Positions 20,596 through 32,863 of a DNA stretch of 64,000 nt are shown here, piece by piece (within the stretch, counting starts at the first letter, position 1; each line of letters begins with the position of its first letter). A program made the translations under genes and the position numbers. The DNA is from Sclerotinia nivalis (lineage: Eukaryota; Ascomycota; Leotiomycetes; Helotiales; Sclerotiniaceae): the NCBI GenBank assembly GCA_029531795.1, contig JAPEIS010000006.1, positions 310,001-374,000 on the forward strand. The letters run 5' to 3'. A model generated the notes under the pieces. That model ran no database searches and was not told the origin of the DNA. It saw nothing but the letters and a program-made list of their open reading frames with translations.

Positions 20596-22736
20596 CACTC
20601 ATTCCTTAAGCTAGAAAAAGAATATCATCTTTCTCGAAAGAACAATGAAATAGATCTATACTTTTGATGAAAAAAATGCTATTCAATTCGATTTAGCAAA
20701 AACGAAGTTAATACATTTCTTCATCTTTAAATACACAAAAGATACTTCAATCAAGCTTTTAAATTCTAAGATTATACAACCCTCATTACTAATTAGATAA
20801 TTAAATATTTAATTCGATTCTGGTTTCAATTTCAAACAACATATCACAATCCAAATTACTCAAATTAAAGTCTTTTTCTATTGAATAATCAGATTAGTCA
20901 ATATTAAGAAAGGATTTAGTTTCAAAGCTTTAAAACAATTTTATATAATATATATTACTAGTATAGCTGATTACAGATTAATCATTTGATGAAAAGATCA
21001 AATCCAATTCAAAAAGATTTTTCAATTATTTCAGAATCTCGTTTTTCGAAAGATATTAGAAATATTCAAAATTTCTTTAATAAAACCAATGAAAGTAGAA
21101 ACTGCTTTATGCTTTTTGGAAATCAGATTAAATATTGAAATCAGACAATATACTTTCAGATTATTGAAAATCTCACCTTCCCACCCTATTAATCTAATTT
21201 CCAAAAGATTGATTACCGAAAAAGAAGATCAGAACTCGATAATAACCCTTTGAAGAAAACTATCTAAATCTACTCAACTTGAAAAGATCACAAATTCAAT
21301 CGAAGAAGATATCGATCCTTTGATTTTAAAGAAAATCGATCATTTTCATTTCCTTTTTTGGAAAAGAGATACTTTATACAAAATCAATATCAACAAATTA
21401 GCAAAGGAGGATACTGCAATTGTTTATAACCTTACATTCAAATACAAATACAAGAATACCATTACAATATATACTGATACTTTATTCATTTTGAATAAAA
21501 TCGGAATTGGAATCGGGATTGCAGTTATTCTATCGAATGGTCAGGTTTCATATCAGGAAACCATCAATATTGGAATGAATCAGTTTATCTATAATAGTGA
21601 ACTTTTTGGAGTTACTAAAGCAATCGAATATACTAGCTCTATTGCTCAACTAAGCGAAAAATTCAAAATCTATTCAAATAATCAAGCCGGATTATACCGA
21701 TTGAAAACACCCTTTGATGTTCTTAGCTAGATATACCAAATTAGAACAATCAAAGCTATAGAAACTCTCCTTAGAAAAGAAACTGAAATCTCCTTTAATT
21801 GAATTCCAGGGTATACCTCTATTGAAGGAAACGAATTAGTTGATATTTTAACAAAAGAAGTTACAAAACAAAAATCATCATCAAACGAAACCAACTTTGC
21901 TTTATTGAAAATGAATATCAAAAGAACGAAATCCGAGAAATGGAAATCCCTTTTTAATTCATCCAAATCAGTTTATTCGAAAATATACTTCTGGAAAACT
22001 AACTCAAAGATCGGAATTCCAGAAAACACCAAGAGAAATTCTATTAACACTTTATTTCAATTTAAAATCGGTTACGGATACTTCAAATCCTACTTACAAC
22101 GATTCGGAATTTTATCAAATGATAATTGTAGATATAGAAAGAAAGAATCTTTAGATTATCTTCTTTTCAATTGTTTTTTATACAAATCAGTTAAAAGAAT
22201 ATTCAAAACAAACAATTCTATCTCTCGACTTTCTATGAAATATCTACTTTACACCAAAATAGGAATCATCAAAATTCTCGAATTTATCGAAACAACAAAA
22301 ATAGCTATTAGATTATGGTATCTTGTTAGAATGTAAAAGGATATAGAACAAAAAGACGAAGGAGAAAAAGATGAACTAGGAGAAAATGGTTAATTGGATC
22401 AATTTGATCAATTTGGTTATTTTGATCAATTTACCCTTCTATACAAGGTAAATCATTCCAATTTCGATTTATATCATATTTCATTTGTTATTTTCTTTAT
22501 TATATACAAGAGTATTTATAAAGCGGGCTTTATTCCTCAAGATTAGTTTTTATTTCCTCTATTCAAAATTAGTAGATTGAGGCTATCTCAATCTCTCCAA
22601 ATTGTACTAGCTACAGCCTAATACGGCCAGCATTTCACCAATTGTTATTTGTTAGGAGCCTACAAAGCTTCTAGCTGTCTTAGATAGTCTTAGACTCAGT
22701 GTAGACGTTAATTCAATCAATCAATCAATCAATCAA
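20596..22736 (+). mobile_element. LINE-D: heavily RIP-mutated Tad-like LINE, plus strand
   Basis: It starts inside the RT (…ITHS, then KKNIIFLER) directly after the E2 tail. It ends with TAGATAGTCTTAGACTCAGT, GACGTTAA and a (TCAA)n tail at 22,736. Two open pieces (21,320-21,730 and 21,905-22,336) give RNase H (TIYTDT, YNSELFG, YSNNQAGLY) and the C-terminal tail. Catalytic positions are damaged (SNN in place of SDN). Its AT content is far higher than that of LINE-B or LINE-C, so it is older or more strongly mutated. Confidence 0.85.
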
Positions 22737-23510
22737 ACCTTGAAGTAAAGGTTCTGGTTATTTGCTTCAACAACCTTCTATATATTAGGCCCTCGACTTT
22801 TTGTAGATATCCTTTGTATTATTTGTTCAGGATTTTCCCTTAAAGTATCGTTTGTAGAAGCCTCTGACATTATAATAGATTCGCCCAGTAAACTCCTCGA
22901 GTATTCGCTGATCAATTTCATCATGTATTTATTCAATCCCCCTTTGAGAAGCCGAGCTGGATCGAAGCGGCGTATCGAGGACGGCTTTCTCGAAGGCAGT
23001 CGGAGGTGTAATATCATTTGTGCTTGTCCGTGCAACCAGGTCAAATACAGCATTCCATATCTCAACATCTGACACAAAGTTGATAACTCGTTCCACTAGA
23101 GGTATAGCCGATATAATGTCGAAATTGTTTGATTCGAGAAGAGGAAGAGTGATCTGACTAGAGAGATCTCTGAGGAGAGCTCCATGACCATTTCGTGAAG
23201 GAAGGATACGGGCTGCTGGTTCGTTTTGCAAAGCTAGAATAAGGTCGAGCACCAAATCTTTGGCAACTGTGTTTGTTAGTAATAAGACAGCCACGATAAT
23301 TCGGACCATACCTATACCCGTTGCTGCTGAAAGGACAGCTTGCACAGTATTAGAAGATTCAACGACGCCGAGATTGATACGTATTGATTCGAAGCGTCGA
23401 CGAAAAGCGCAGAGTCCGTCCTTAATTGGGTGGCTGCTGATAATATCTAGATTGGAGATATTGGCCATTAGAAAATAGCTCTGAGCAAAGGCGGAGGACT
23501 GAAAGGACAT
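22737..23510 (-). pseudogene. FunK1-type fungal kinase, N-terminal fragment
   Basis: From the ATG at 23,510 the minus frame reads a helical region with PTAFEKAVLDTPLRSSSASQ, followed across stops by HDEIDQRILEEFTGRIYYNV and, at the left edge, PEPLLQG. This block is typical of the N-terminal extension of fungal FunK1-like kinase proteins. The fragment ends exactly where LINE-D begins; the kinase domain itself is absent. Stops occur at Gln or Trp positions. Confidence 0.65.
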
Positions 23511-26113
23511 AGAAACAGACCCTTATGTGCAAAAGTAGGATTTTAGGACTTATCGCACAATGCGATGGTTACTGACTGGTTGGGTGGTGGTGTATTTAGG
23601 TAAGATGTCGGAGCTTAGAAATCCCGCTTCTAAATTTAACTTCACAAGTTTTTGAAAAAAACATTTCTCAAAGCTCAATAAAAATTTTGGAAACCAATTC
23701 CTGAAAACATATCAGACCTAAAGTTTCTAACGCGTAGAAGCTATACCCAGCCTCCGGGGTATTGCCCTGTACTCTGGAAACAGCGATGGGATCCTCAACG
23801 TAGCCTTGACTTACTTGGGTTATAGTCAGACCTAATTGAAGAGCATATAAACAAACTCAAGGATGATATAAAGGGCTTTGACAGCTTTAATGCGTACAAC
23901 AGAGAATCTATACCGACCTACACGTACAGAACTCTCATAAAGAGTATTAGTACGCTTTGCAACAAGATCCTGTGACAACCTACCTCTACTCAACTCTATC
24001 AAAGTATCAAGAATATCAGAATTCTACTCCAAGGAATTCAAAATACATATCTAAAACTTACAAATCTGTTCAAGAGATACAAAACAACAACCTCTATTAA
24101 CACTGCAACAGATAGTATTTCAACAACCACCAAAACATATACCTTTACTACAACCTCCCGAACCTCTACCTCTGCCCTCCAAACAACATATATTGACTTC
24201 TAAAAATCGAAATCAGCACAACAATTTTTGTTCCATCTGCGAATTCAGATGCTTGAACTTTGTCCTCAGGAAATCGTTTTGCTGTACAGATACTCCTCCG
24301 GTACAATATCGAATAACTTTGGTTCAAATCGATATTCGATATGAAGGATTTCTGAATATATGTAAAGAGGGAAAAGACAATACTATAAATAAAACAAAAG
24401 ACACCAATCGGGAAAAGAAAAAAATGATTGATTAAAATCAGGGATTGGAGGTAGTAAGTATTGTCTGGGAACTCTAGCTAGCGTTGCTTTAGCTCGACAA
24501 CAAATTCTCGAATTTGAAATAGAATTGTTTTGTTATAAACAGGATTTGAAAGAAGGGGAGGGAAAGGAAAAGATTATACACTACACCCTACAGCTTGTAC
24601 ACCATTTCGCATTACCTTGCCGGATCTCTCCTACACAACAAAACCGACCATATCTTGCAAGCTTTGCTGTATCTTAACCCCTAACCAGGTAGCATAGAAC
24701 ACAGCGTTTCCAGCTCACTAACCAAAGTGTCCTTGTACAAGCCTTCTTCCCAATGTATAGTTCGTAACCATGTAAAGAATCAACTCGAAACGCATCGGAT
24801 ACACCGAATCAGAATCGAAAGGTGCCGTAGCCCCTAGTAAGAGCATTCTAATCCCGTATTATCGTCCTTGGGCCTGTCTCTACAACAACGCTTCTCTGGA
24901 ATCCGCAGAAACCTTTATACTATATCCCTCTATATATACTACAATATTTATTAGACCTCCCATAAACCCTTTATAATCGCTCTCCTTCCCTTTGCATCCT
25001 CTACTGGACTCAAAAAGACACTACCTAATCCGCTCCCCTATACCACTACTCCCCTCAATCATCTATAAACTTCCGGCAAGGTATATCTACAAACCATATA
25101 TATTGTTGGATTCCGGTCTCTACTCACAACATCCCAGAGGTATCCTATCGACCTCCATCTACGAAAGCTTCCTTCGCAGACTCTACATCCCACTACAGAC
25201 TCATAAGAGCTGGTTCCGCTTAGAGGACTTACGAAATACAAGTCACCCATCAGGCTCTGTACCCCACCGTAGACTCGAAAGGGCCGGTACCGCTTTGAAT
25301 TCGTTATTCGTATCTTCGACCGTCGGATAGTTTTTATCTCCGTTTCGCTAGTAGTCCTCTGTTCCGGGCTCATCGCGAGCGCCTCAGCGATACTCAGCTA
25401 CGCATACCTTCGCTCCAAGTACTGCCTCCGATTAATATACGACCACCACCCAGCTCCAGCGACTCTACTTAGCTCTCCAATAACAAGATCGAAGGTTCGT
25501 AGGATGCACCACGTACAGGTGAGAGTCATCGCATCCCTATATTTTATATAAATAATATTATCTTTATTTAAATTTAATTTAATTTGGAAAGAATTAAATT
25601 TAAAGTTATTTTGTTTTCTTTATAAAATTATTTTCTTAATTTTTATATAAATTTAATATCGATTATAAAGAAAAGAAACTATTTTAAGCTCTAATCATTA
25701 TAATTATTTATTTGTTTATTTGTTTTATTTATAAACCAATATAAGGCCAAGGGCCTCCATACAACGAATCTATATCTAAGGCACTATAGCTAACTAGATA
25801 GTGCATATAATTTCATTTGTTATATATTATGCTCAGCCACATACGACAGCCTTTTGAAATAGACCTTCTTACAATCAATCTGTGCAGTATTTAATCGCCT
25901 TTCAGATATTATTTCTCTCTCCACCTGCTCCCACCTTGGCAACTCTCACAGATACAAGTTATTAAAGTCAGTAGTCGTTGTTCAGTATTATATATCAGCG
26001 ACAGATCTCTTAAACATAGCTAGACGCTTTGATTTCTGGACTGTCTAGAGTCTCCCATATCGTTAGTGGTACTAACTTTGACCCCGCACCGCGTTCTTTA
26101 TCTCACGGCTCAG
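23511..26113. other. AT-rich intergenic stretch, no supported gene
   Basis: Only short ORFs without recognisable similarity occur (for example 24,193-24,435 and 24,992-25,330). The part at 25,540-25,740 is almost pure A/T. A degenerate segment near 24,990-25,080 resembles 38,340-38,450. The stretch probably holds old RIP-erased repeats. Confidence 0.45.
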
Positions 26114-28484
26114 ATGGCACACGCCTTACAAGAAGAAACCCGAAATCATCAAGGGTCGACGCAAAGCAGCAACCAGGTTGGTACACCGATCTTTCATAGT
26201 ATGAAAGCATGTTGACACTGTCACAGGAACTTGACAGCCAAAAACTTCTCAAGGCTCCAGCAATTTCGGTTGATCCCGATGCCTGTGATCAGCACAATGC
26301 AGTCGCCTCTTTCTCAGGATGGATAAGCGAGTGCGAAGCTTGCCAAAACATCTGGCGTTGTTTTTCGCGGCCAGATTCGGCAAATCCGGTCAAGCTGGGC
26401 TATATTACGGAGGCTCTCGCCACACAGTGCCGCACACATAAGCCTTAGTACAAGCTTTTGTTGACTATGCGCGCCTATGGAAAGAACCCGCCAGGTTATC
26501 AAAGCAAGAACCGGGTGACCTTGGCATCATCCCTGGAGGTTTAAAGGAGAGCGTCATGATTACAGAGTCGATCTCAAAGTTGGGTTTGTGCTGGAGTCTG
26601 TTGCTAGTGAAGAAGGAGTCTGTACCACACCATCCTGGTATTGGTCGCATTCTAAACCCTGATTGGGTTGAGGTAGGTATGCTGAAGCGATGGAAAAAGC
26701 AGTGTCTTTCGACACATGGTGCGGAATGCGAGAATCCGTGGAAGATTTGGCCGAAAAGGCCAGCTTTTCTGATCGACCTGAAGAACAAGTGCCTTGTCGC
26801 GGGCTGTATCTCTGGCGCTTTTGTGACACTCAGTTACAGGTACGGGAGATCACCTATTCCTACAATTGACGCCGTGATGCTTGAAAGGCTGCAGGAGCCG
26901 TATGCTCTGGATGCCCTGGAGTTTGAAGAATTTTTGTCGCCAGTGATCCGACATGCCATGTTTTTGACCTCGGTCATAAGCGAGCGGTATCTCTGGGTAG
27001 ATGCACTCTGTATCCCTCACGCAAACGAGGAACTCAGAGCTGAGGAATTGAACATGATGGGCGCTATCTACGGCAACGCAGTCGTCACAATTATTGCTGC
27101 AGATGGCGACGCACAAGATGGGCTTCGTGGTCTGGAAGGTGTTTCTCAATCCAGAGACATAAACCAACGCATTATCCTCTTCGGTGATGAGCAAATTACT
27201 GTGAGGAATACAGATATTTTCGATTTATCGGGTGGGGACGATTATCATAGCAGAGGTTGGACATTTCAGGAATACCGTATGTCAAGAAGAATGATAATAT
27301 TCAAGAATGATGAGCTGCACTGGCAGTGTCAGTGTAGCGTTTGGCACGAAGAGATGATCCCCGATGCGGAAATTGACAAATACATCGACCTGCGGCAGAC
27401 TGTCATCACGGCTGGCTTTCCCGACTTGGGTTCTCTGAGCCATATCCTCTCAAACTTCAATACAACAGAACTTCGGTACGACGAGGACGCTTTGCCCGCT
27501 ATCTCTGGGTTGCTGTCAGTCCTGAGTCGTACATTCACTGGCGGATTCTTGTACGGCATCCCGGAGATGTTCTTCGAACGAGGATTAGGCTGGAGTCCCT
27601 ACTGGAACCACACGAACACCCGACGACGTAATTTTTCAGAACGATTTGGAAAGGACCGTCCGTCTCAGGCAGGCTTACCATCGTGGTCTTGGGTCGGCTG
27701 GCACGGTCTCCTTAACCTCTTCGGGTACGGCGAGGCGGCTCGAATCAACGACATACAAAATTGGATCGAAGAAACAATTCCGATCACAGAGTGGTACACG
27801 AGCAAGTCTTCCAGCGACTTGCCGGAAAATAGAAGGAGAATCAGGTCCACGTGGTTTGAAAATCGCGATAAGTACAAGGATTTTGCGAAGCCATTGCCTT
27901 CTGGCTGGTCTTGCCACGACGCCCCCGACACAGGATCGTTCCGGGGCGAGCCTCACTTACACCCGGATGAGTGTGGGAAATACATTTTCAAACATGTGGA
28001 CATGCCCGATCCTGACATGGGATCGTGGTACTATCCATTCCCGGTCTCCGACATCCATAACTCGACGCCGCCAGTCACGCCTGAGCAGACATCCTATTTG
28101 TTTTGCAAGACTTGGAGGGCGCGCCTCTGGGGACGACAGGCTAGCGAAGGAAACACTGCTAGGATTTTTAATAGCTCTGGGGAAGACGTTGGCTCTCTGC
28201 AATTACACAACGAAGCTGCCCTGTCCCTCTTCCCAGGCATAGATTCCGAGGTTATTCACGGGTTGCCGGTGGACCTAATAGCCCTGTACAAGTCACGAGT
28301 ATATTCGAAGACGTGGAATGCAGGTCAAGAGAAATATGATCATCTATTGCAGAGAAAAGATAGATATAAAGTATTATGGGTGGAATGGAAGGATGGTATT
28401 GCGTATCGTCTTGCTAGCGGGCAGGTGAAGGCAAGAGAATGGGAAAAGTTAGTTCCGGAGAATATCGAGCTAATTCTAGGTTAG
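26114..28484 (+). pseudogene. HET-domain heterokaryon-incompatibility protein, one-base frameshift
   Basis: Exon 1 (26,114-26,176) is joined through a 50-bp intron (26,177-26,226, GT..CAG) to exon 2. After CRTHKP, near 26,448, the frame stops at TAG. One missing base would continue it as …QAFVDYARLWKE and the long frame to 28,484. HET motifs are present: GAFVTLSYRYG, RYLWVDALCIPH, GNAVVTIIAADGD and RGWTFQEY, then WHEEM. An N-terminal pair CEAC lies upstream. HET proteins trigger cell death on non-self fusion. An alternative start at 26,556 would still give 642 residues with the whole HET domain, so a shortened protein is possible. Confidence 0.85.
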
Positions 28485-28516
28485 AGAGTATAAAATTATA
28501 GTTAACTCGAACTTGT

Positions 28517-28951
28517 TGTTACGAACTGTAAGGCCTGAGGAACTATAGGTTTAGATACCTATGTGGGGTAACAGTAGAACCTCAGGTAGGAAGGCATTCC
28601 CGGCTCAGTAACGATCAGTTGGATCAGTACTGAGCCAGTACTGAGCCAACTGAGCTATAGAGAACGAAGGTCTATATAACTAGATAGTTTCCTTAGTATA
28701 TAGAGCTTCGTGCTCAACTCAAATAGTATCTCCGATTACTAGTTACTACTTATATCCAACCTTTGTTCGAATCTTGACTATGTCGTTTATCAACTATAAA
28801 CCCTACGATAGTACCGTCGCCTTCACAAGCCTCAGTACTCGCCAATCGGATATCGCTTCCATGTGATATCTAAGATAAGCACCCGTAACACCTCAGTACT
28901 CGCCGATCGGATATCGCTTCCACGTGATATCCAAGACAAGCACCCGTAACA
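28517..28951 (+). mobile_element. Probable solo LTR (TGTTAC…GTAACA)
   Basis: A 435-bp block has LTR-type ends (TGTTAC at 28,517, GTAACA at 28,946-28,951) and an inner TATATAA. The last ~122 bp are a 61-bp unit present twice (about 28,831-28,891 and 28,892-28,951), each ending CACCCGTAACA. The flanks (CTTGT/CTTTA) are not a clean duplication. Confidence 0.55.
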
Positions 28952-29672
28952 CTTTATAGAAAATGGGCGAACCTCCGAAAATCGGTGGGCCTGCGGACGG
29001 ATAGTAAAAATCTGCGGACGATTAGCAAAACTCTAATAATATTTAGTACTAGTTACATCTAAACCTTTGTTACTCCAAGTTATCTCAATGTGCACAGACC
29101 ACTTCCCTAGCCGGTTAGTCCTTGCTCAACGATTAGCTAATCATGCTGCCTAGACGACGGGTGCACTTTGTCTTGGGCTCTCCACCTCTCTGCCATTATC
29201 ACCACCGTCGCAGACGACACTCCATCAACACCGCTTCTTATTCTATCCCGGCCGGCCCCAAAGTAGTTCCAAGGTATCTGCCGCGACAGCAGGTAACCGT
29301 GTACCGCTTGCCTACAGCCCACGACACTCCCGGCGACCAGTGTCTCGCGGCCAGCACCGACTTTTGACAGGCTTCTACCCGTCGCTCTACGGACGGCGGA
29401 AGACCCTGGGTGCTGGTGCATCTTGCAGTACTGGAGCTCGTCATATAAAGTGTATTGTGGTTAGGCTGGGCGTGCAGGAATGAAAGCGACCGAAGCCTCG
29501 ATCCCATCACCGTTTGGTTAATCTACAAACAAAGCCGATTCCCATCACTTAGCCCAGCTCTATCGCGAGACAAGGCTGGCCTAGCGGGACCGTCTTGACG
29601 GGTTTACCACGCCCAAGTTTGCTGTAAGTGGTCGTTCGAACTGACAGTTGATAGTACAAGAAACCGGTCACT
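28952..29672. other. Spacer upstream of the orphan gene
   Basis: GC-richer than its surroundings. Short overlapping ORFs on both strands have no recognisable similarity. It probably carries the promoter of the gene at 29,673. Confidence 0.35.
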
Positions 29673-30986
29673 ATGGTCGCCAGTACTGCAGAATGCTCCT
29701 CTCCCGCCGATCCTACGTCCTCACCCTCCCCTCGATCGATTACGTTTGGCACCACGACGAATCCGAACACGCCTAGGCTCAACCCAGAGCCCGACATCGA
29801 ACAGGAAAGCCAGACCGCGCAAGGTCCTGACCAAGCAAGCCTCGATCGATCCCCGACGCGAGACGAAAACATCGAGGCTGCGTCTCCCAGTACTCGTGCT
29901 TCCCCGTCTCTGTCGCCCAAAAGTAGCAGCTCTGGTGCGCTCTCTCTGGGACACATCGAACCAACATGGCCTAAGAAAATCGACGTGACCAAGATCTCTG
30001 CTCTTGCGTCGTGGGGGAAAGGGCAGCGCTTGCCTGGCTTGCTCTTCGACTTTCACTGGGTGCTGTCTTCCAACAAGGCCTTCTTCAAATTGCGCGCCTC
30101 TGTCCAGCTCAAGCAGGCACCTGGTCCGCGTCGCGACGGCAGGACCAACGTCTTCATCCATATCTACCCTGAGCGCATTCAGCAGCTGTCTTTTGAAGCA
30201 GAGCCCGTAGACAAGATGTTGGGAAATGATACTATAGCACTGGTATTTACGCTGTCTAGGCCGCCGGCCCTGGTGCTGCCACCTACGCCACTCGAACCCA
30301 GGAACAAAGCGTCAGGGACTATCATCACCTCCTTGTTTCATTTGGCTAGACAGATGTCGTGGACCGTGTACGCTGCCGTACCGCCACGGACTCTGTCTGC
30401 TGCACGGATACGACAGTTCTGCGCAGCTGTCTCCGAGCCGTTAGCTGGTAGCATCGCTGCGTTCGCGAGTGCGGCTACATTGTACCAGGGTCAAGGGGGC
30501 AAGATAATTGAGGGAGACAGCCTGGAATCTAGCACTGCGGGCGACGGCGATGATATTGGCAATGAAGTGCACGATCATCCTCCAGAATACGAAGCGTCAG
30601 GCTCTGCCCCTGTCTACCCTGACCTCGACAAAGGCAAAAAGCGTCTTCGTCAAGGCAGCAGTCCCGAGATATGCCAAGAGCAGAAATCACGACGCCCAGC
30701 CGACATAGAGGATTTTCTGCAGTCGCGCCTGTCAGCCCTTGAACAGCGTTTCGACGATGCACTTGCGGCCCACAAGAAGGAGATAGTGGAACTCGTTGGG
30801 CAGGCCGAGTCACGAATAATGGACACGCTCCGTAGAGAGATGGGCGAGCAGTCGGCTGATTTCGAGGAGTCGTTGGACAGGAGGGTCAAGGAGGAGATAG
30901 CAGAGCTGGAAGAGACGGTGATGCGGAACATTAGCGAGGCGCCACTACAGGCCACTCTGACCTTTCCTGCACATCCTTGGTACTGA
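29673..30986 (+). CDS. Orphan accessory protein with C-terminal coiled coil
   Basis: An intact 437-codon ORF with high GC and no RIP signs. Residues 1-95 are a Ser/Thr/Pro-rich disordered region. A globular part follows (about 100-280) with WGKGQRLPGLLFDFHWVLSS and TNVFIHIYPERI. Then come an acidic linker, a basic KGKKRLRQ and, from about residue 340, a heptad-like coiled coil (LSALEQRFDDALAAHKKEI). I recall similar uncharacterised proteins in other ascomycetes but know no function. It lies between LTR-like sequences in opposite orientation, so it may be mobile cargo. The start ATG is the first in frame. Confidence 0.75.
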   Translation: MVASTAECSSPADPTSSPSPRSITFGTTTNPNTPRLNPEPDIEQESQTAQGPDQASLDRSPTRDENIEAASPSTRASPSLSPKSSSSGALSLGHIEPTWPKKIDVTKISALASWGKGQRLPGLLFDFHWVLSSNKAFFKLRASVQLKQAPGPRRDGRTNVFIHIYPERIQQLSFEAEPVDKMLGNDTIALVFTLSRPPALVLPPTPLEPRNKASGTIITSLFHLARQMSWTVYAAVPPRTLSAARIRQFCAAVSEPLAGSIAAFASAATLYQGQGGKIIEGDSLESSTAGDGDDIGNEVHDHPPEYEASGSAPVYPDLDKGKKRLRQGSSPEICQEQKSRRPADIEDFLQSRLSALEQRFDDALAAHKKEIVELVGQAESRIMDTLRREMGEQSADFEESLDRRVKEEIAELEETVMRNISEAPLQATLTFPAHPWY

Positions 30987-31163
30987 ACCATTCCCTATTT
31001 TCTGGGCCCATCTTCTCCGGGGCAGACTTGTTCTTAGCATTATTGAAAGGATCAAGTCCAGGTTCTACGAATGGTCAATTTGTATAGAAGCAAATGGGTC
31101 TATACCATTGAGCACTGAATTTCTAGAGGAATAACCAATCTTGAGAACTGAAAGAGACTAATT

Positions 31164-31365
31164 GTTACGTCGTCGGTCTTCTAGTCACGTGGAAGTGATA
31201 GAAGGACGTTGGGGTTATATATTGAAGCAGTCAAGCAGGAGATTGGATAATTGGTTCATACCGAGTAGTAACTAAGTAATTGAATTACTATTTGAGTTGA
31301 GCACGAAGCTCCATATACAAAGGAAATACATTATTGCTTATATAGACCTTCGCTCTTATTGCTTC
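31164..31365 (-). mobile_element. LTR-like sequence, inverted relative to 28,517-28,951
   Basis: On the minus strand about 90 bp (31,360-31,263) match 28,664-28,755, including GAAGGTCTATATAA and GAGCTTCGTGCTCAACTCAA. The block ends at 31,164 in CGTAACA, an LTR-type terminus. The upstream half differs from the left copy, and its outer edge could not be fixed. Confidence 0.5.
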
Positions 31366-31369
31366 ATTA

Positions 31370-31740
31370 CCCACCTTTTGCGTTGCCATTACGCTTCTAT
31401 CATTTTTTTGCTTTCTTCCAAGAGGCTGGATGAGCTTCTCAAACCAGCGGTATTTTGGCGTTGGTATTTTGGAGTCCCGCTTTCATTTTGGCGGGGGACA
31501 GAATGGCTCACCGTCCGGTATTTTGGAGAAAATACTGCGGGCCTGGTGGTTAGGGGTTAACTTCAATTATATAACTGCGATAGGTTTTTCCTAATATTTT
31601 CTCCTGATGTTTCTTCGGACCCTTTCTCCTAATTCTTTCTTCTAATCCGTTCTAGTTTTCTGATGTTTTCTTCTGATTTTTATCTGATCCGATTTTCTTT
31701 TGATTTTCTTCTCATCCTTTCGTAAACTATTGATCATGAA
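31370..31740. other. GTATTTTGG-rich and pyrimidine-rich tracts
   Basis: GGTATTTTGG occurs three times (31,450-31,520), followed by a tract of TTTTCTTCTGAT-like repeats (31,600-31,720). No gene is visible. Probably the edge of an inserted repeat that cut the downstream gene fragment. Confidence 0.4.
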
Positions 31741-31756
31741 AATGAAACTCACTCAC

Positions 31757-32460
31757 CTGTAGCTTCCTTCCAATCTTCACCCGATATAGTCCGCATTATG
31801 TAACAAATAAACTCCTCGAAAAATACACTATACTTGTCAATGGTTTGTGCATTCTGGGGTACTTCAAATAGGCGTTGGCTGACGGCTTCATTCTTCGGCG
31901 ACGCCCACCATTTCAACACATCTCGATAATCAATCCCTTCCAACATATCCAAACAACGACTTATAATCCCTTTCCACACTTGCAATAATCGGGTCAATTG
32001 GGGCTCCGCTGGGTCCAGCATCCGGGTGAAATGAAATATATCCACAAAATTGTACTGCGATTGATTCAATACAGTATTCTACTGGGTATACTGTAACCAT
32101 GGATCAATCTCGGATACAGGGGCCTTTTCCAACAATTGCAATCGGCGTTCCTGGGCATCGGCTTTCCACTTCTCAATCTCCCGTACAATCCCGTCGTCGT
32201 GAATCTCGTCCCTCGCACCATCGTGAATCTCATCATCCATCTCGCCGTCCCTGGCACTATAGGGGCGGGGGTCATCGTCTTCGCTGTCGGGGATCTCTTC
32301 CCCTATATCCCGGGTGTCATCTCGACGGGCTCGACGGGCTTGCTGTTGCCCTTTGGCTTCATCCACCACCCAATATCAGGCACGTCGATCGTCAAACCAT
32401 GATTGCAATCGTACGACCCGGAATACCTCTTGATCGGCGACCCCGTTTCTTGTTATGTTC
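31757..32460 (-). pseudogene. TLH/OrsD-like protein fragment (exon with stops)
   Basis: The minus frame reads LQSWFDDRRA, then AKGQQQARRARRDD, an acidic segment, EIDPWLQYTQ and, after a TAG that replaces Trp, LNQSQYNFVDIFHFTR, LKWWASPKNE and SGEDWKEAT. I relate it to the region after the zinc-finger part of fungal TLH/OrsD-like (DUF3505) proteins fused to RecQ helicase. The exon ends at a good donor (GTGAGT, 31,757), but no next exon follows because an unrelated repeat begins. CGA-to-TGA and TGG-to-TAG changes mark RIP. The family call is from memory and moderate. Confidence 0.5.
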
Positions 32461-32863
32461 TCTGTGGCTGCTAAAGTGTGGCTGCGATGTTTGCGGCTAC
32501 GCGCACCTTGCCGGAAAATTCCCGTTTCCCAACATTCTCCGACTAGAGCTTACAGCACGGATCAGCACACCAATAGGGAAAGACTCGTGATTAACCTGAT
32601 TAATTTTAGCGCATTACCGCCATAGTCAGCCACAGTCTGTAAGTCACTTCCCACAAAGTTGAAATATGCATTACATGACTTGACTGGCCAAGAACAATAT
32701 AAGTTAGAAAAGTTAGAAAGGCATAGAAGAATCGAGTATAATCCACGATAATATATAAGTATAGCTCTCCCTATACCTCTTTTCTGGCTCAGTTATAAAA
32801 TAAATATTAAGGAGAAGATGTTCATATATACAGTAGCTGTCTCTGAAAGCAAGCTAACTTTCA
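32461..32863. other. Spacer, no gene seen
   Basis: Mixed sequence between the TLH-like fragment and the NLR stop codon. No supported feature. Confidence 0.35.

Noticed and set aside
27646..28242. 198-codon ORF overlapping the HET gene
   Set aside because: Out-of-frame shadow of the HET coding sequence.
28755..28775. GTTCGAATC suggesting a tRNA B-box
   Set aside because: No matching A box or cloverleaf; it lies within the LTR-like block.
29137..29510. Several overlapping ORFs on both strands
   Set aside because: GC-rich sequence opens many frames; no recognisable protein and no consistent start.
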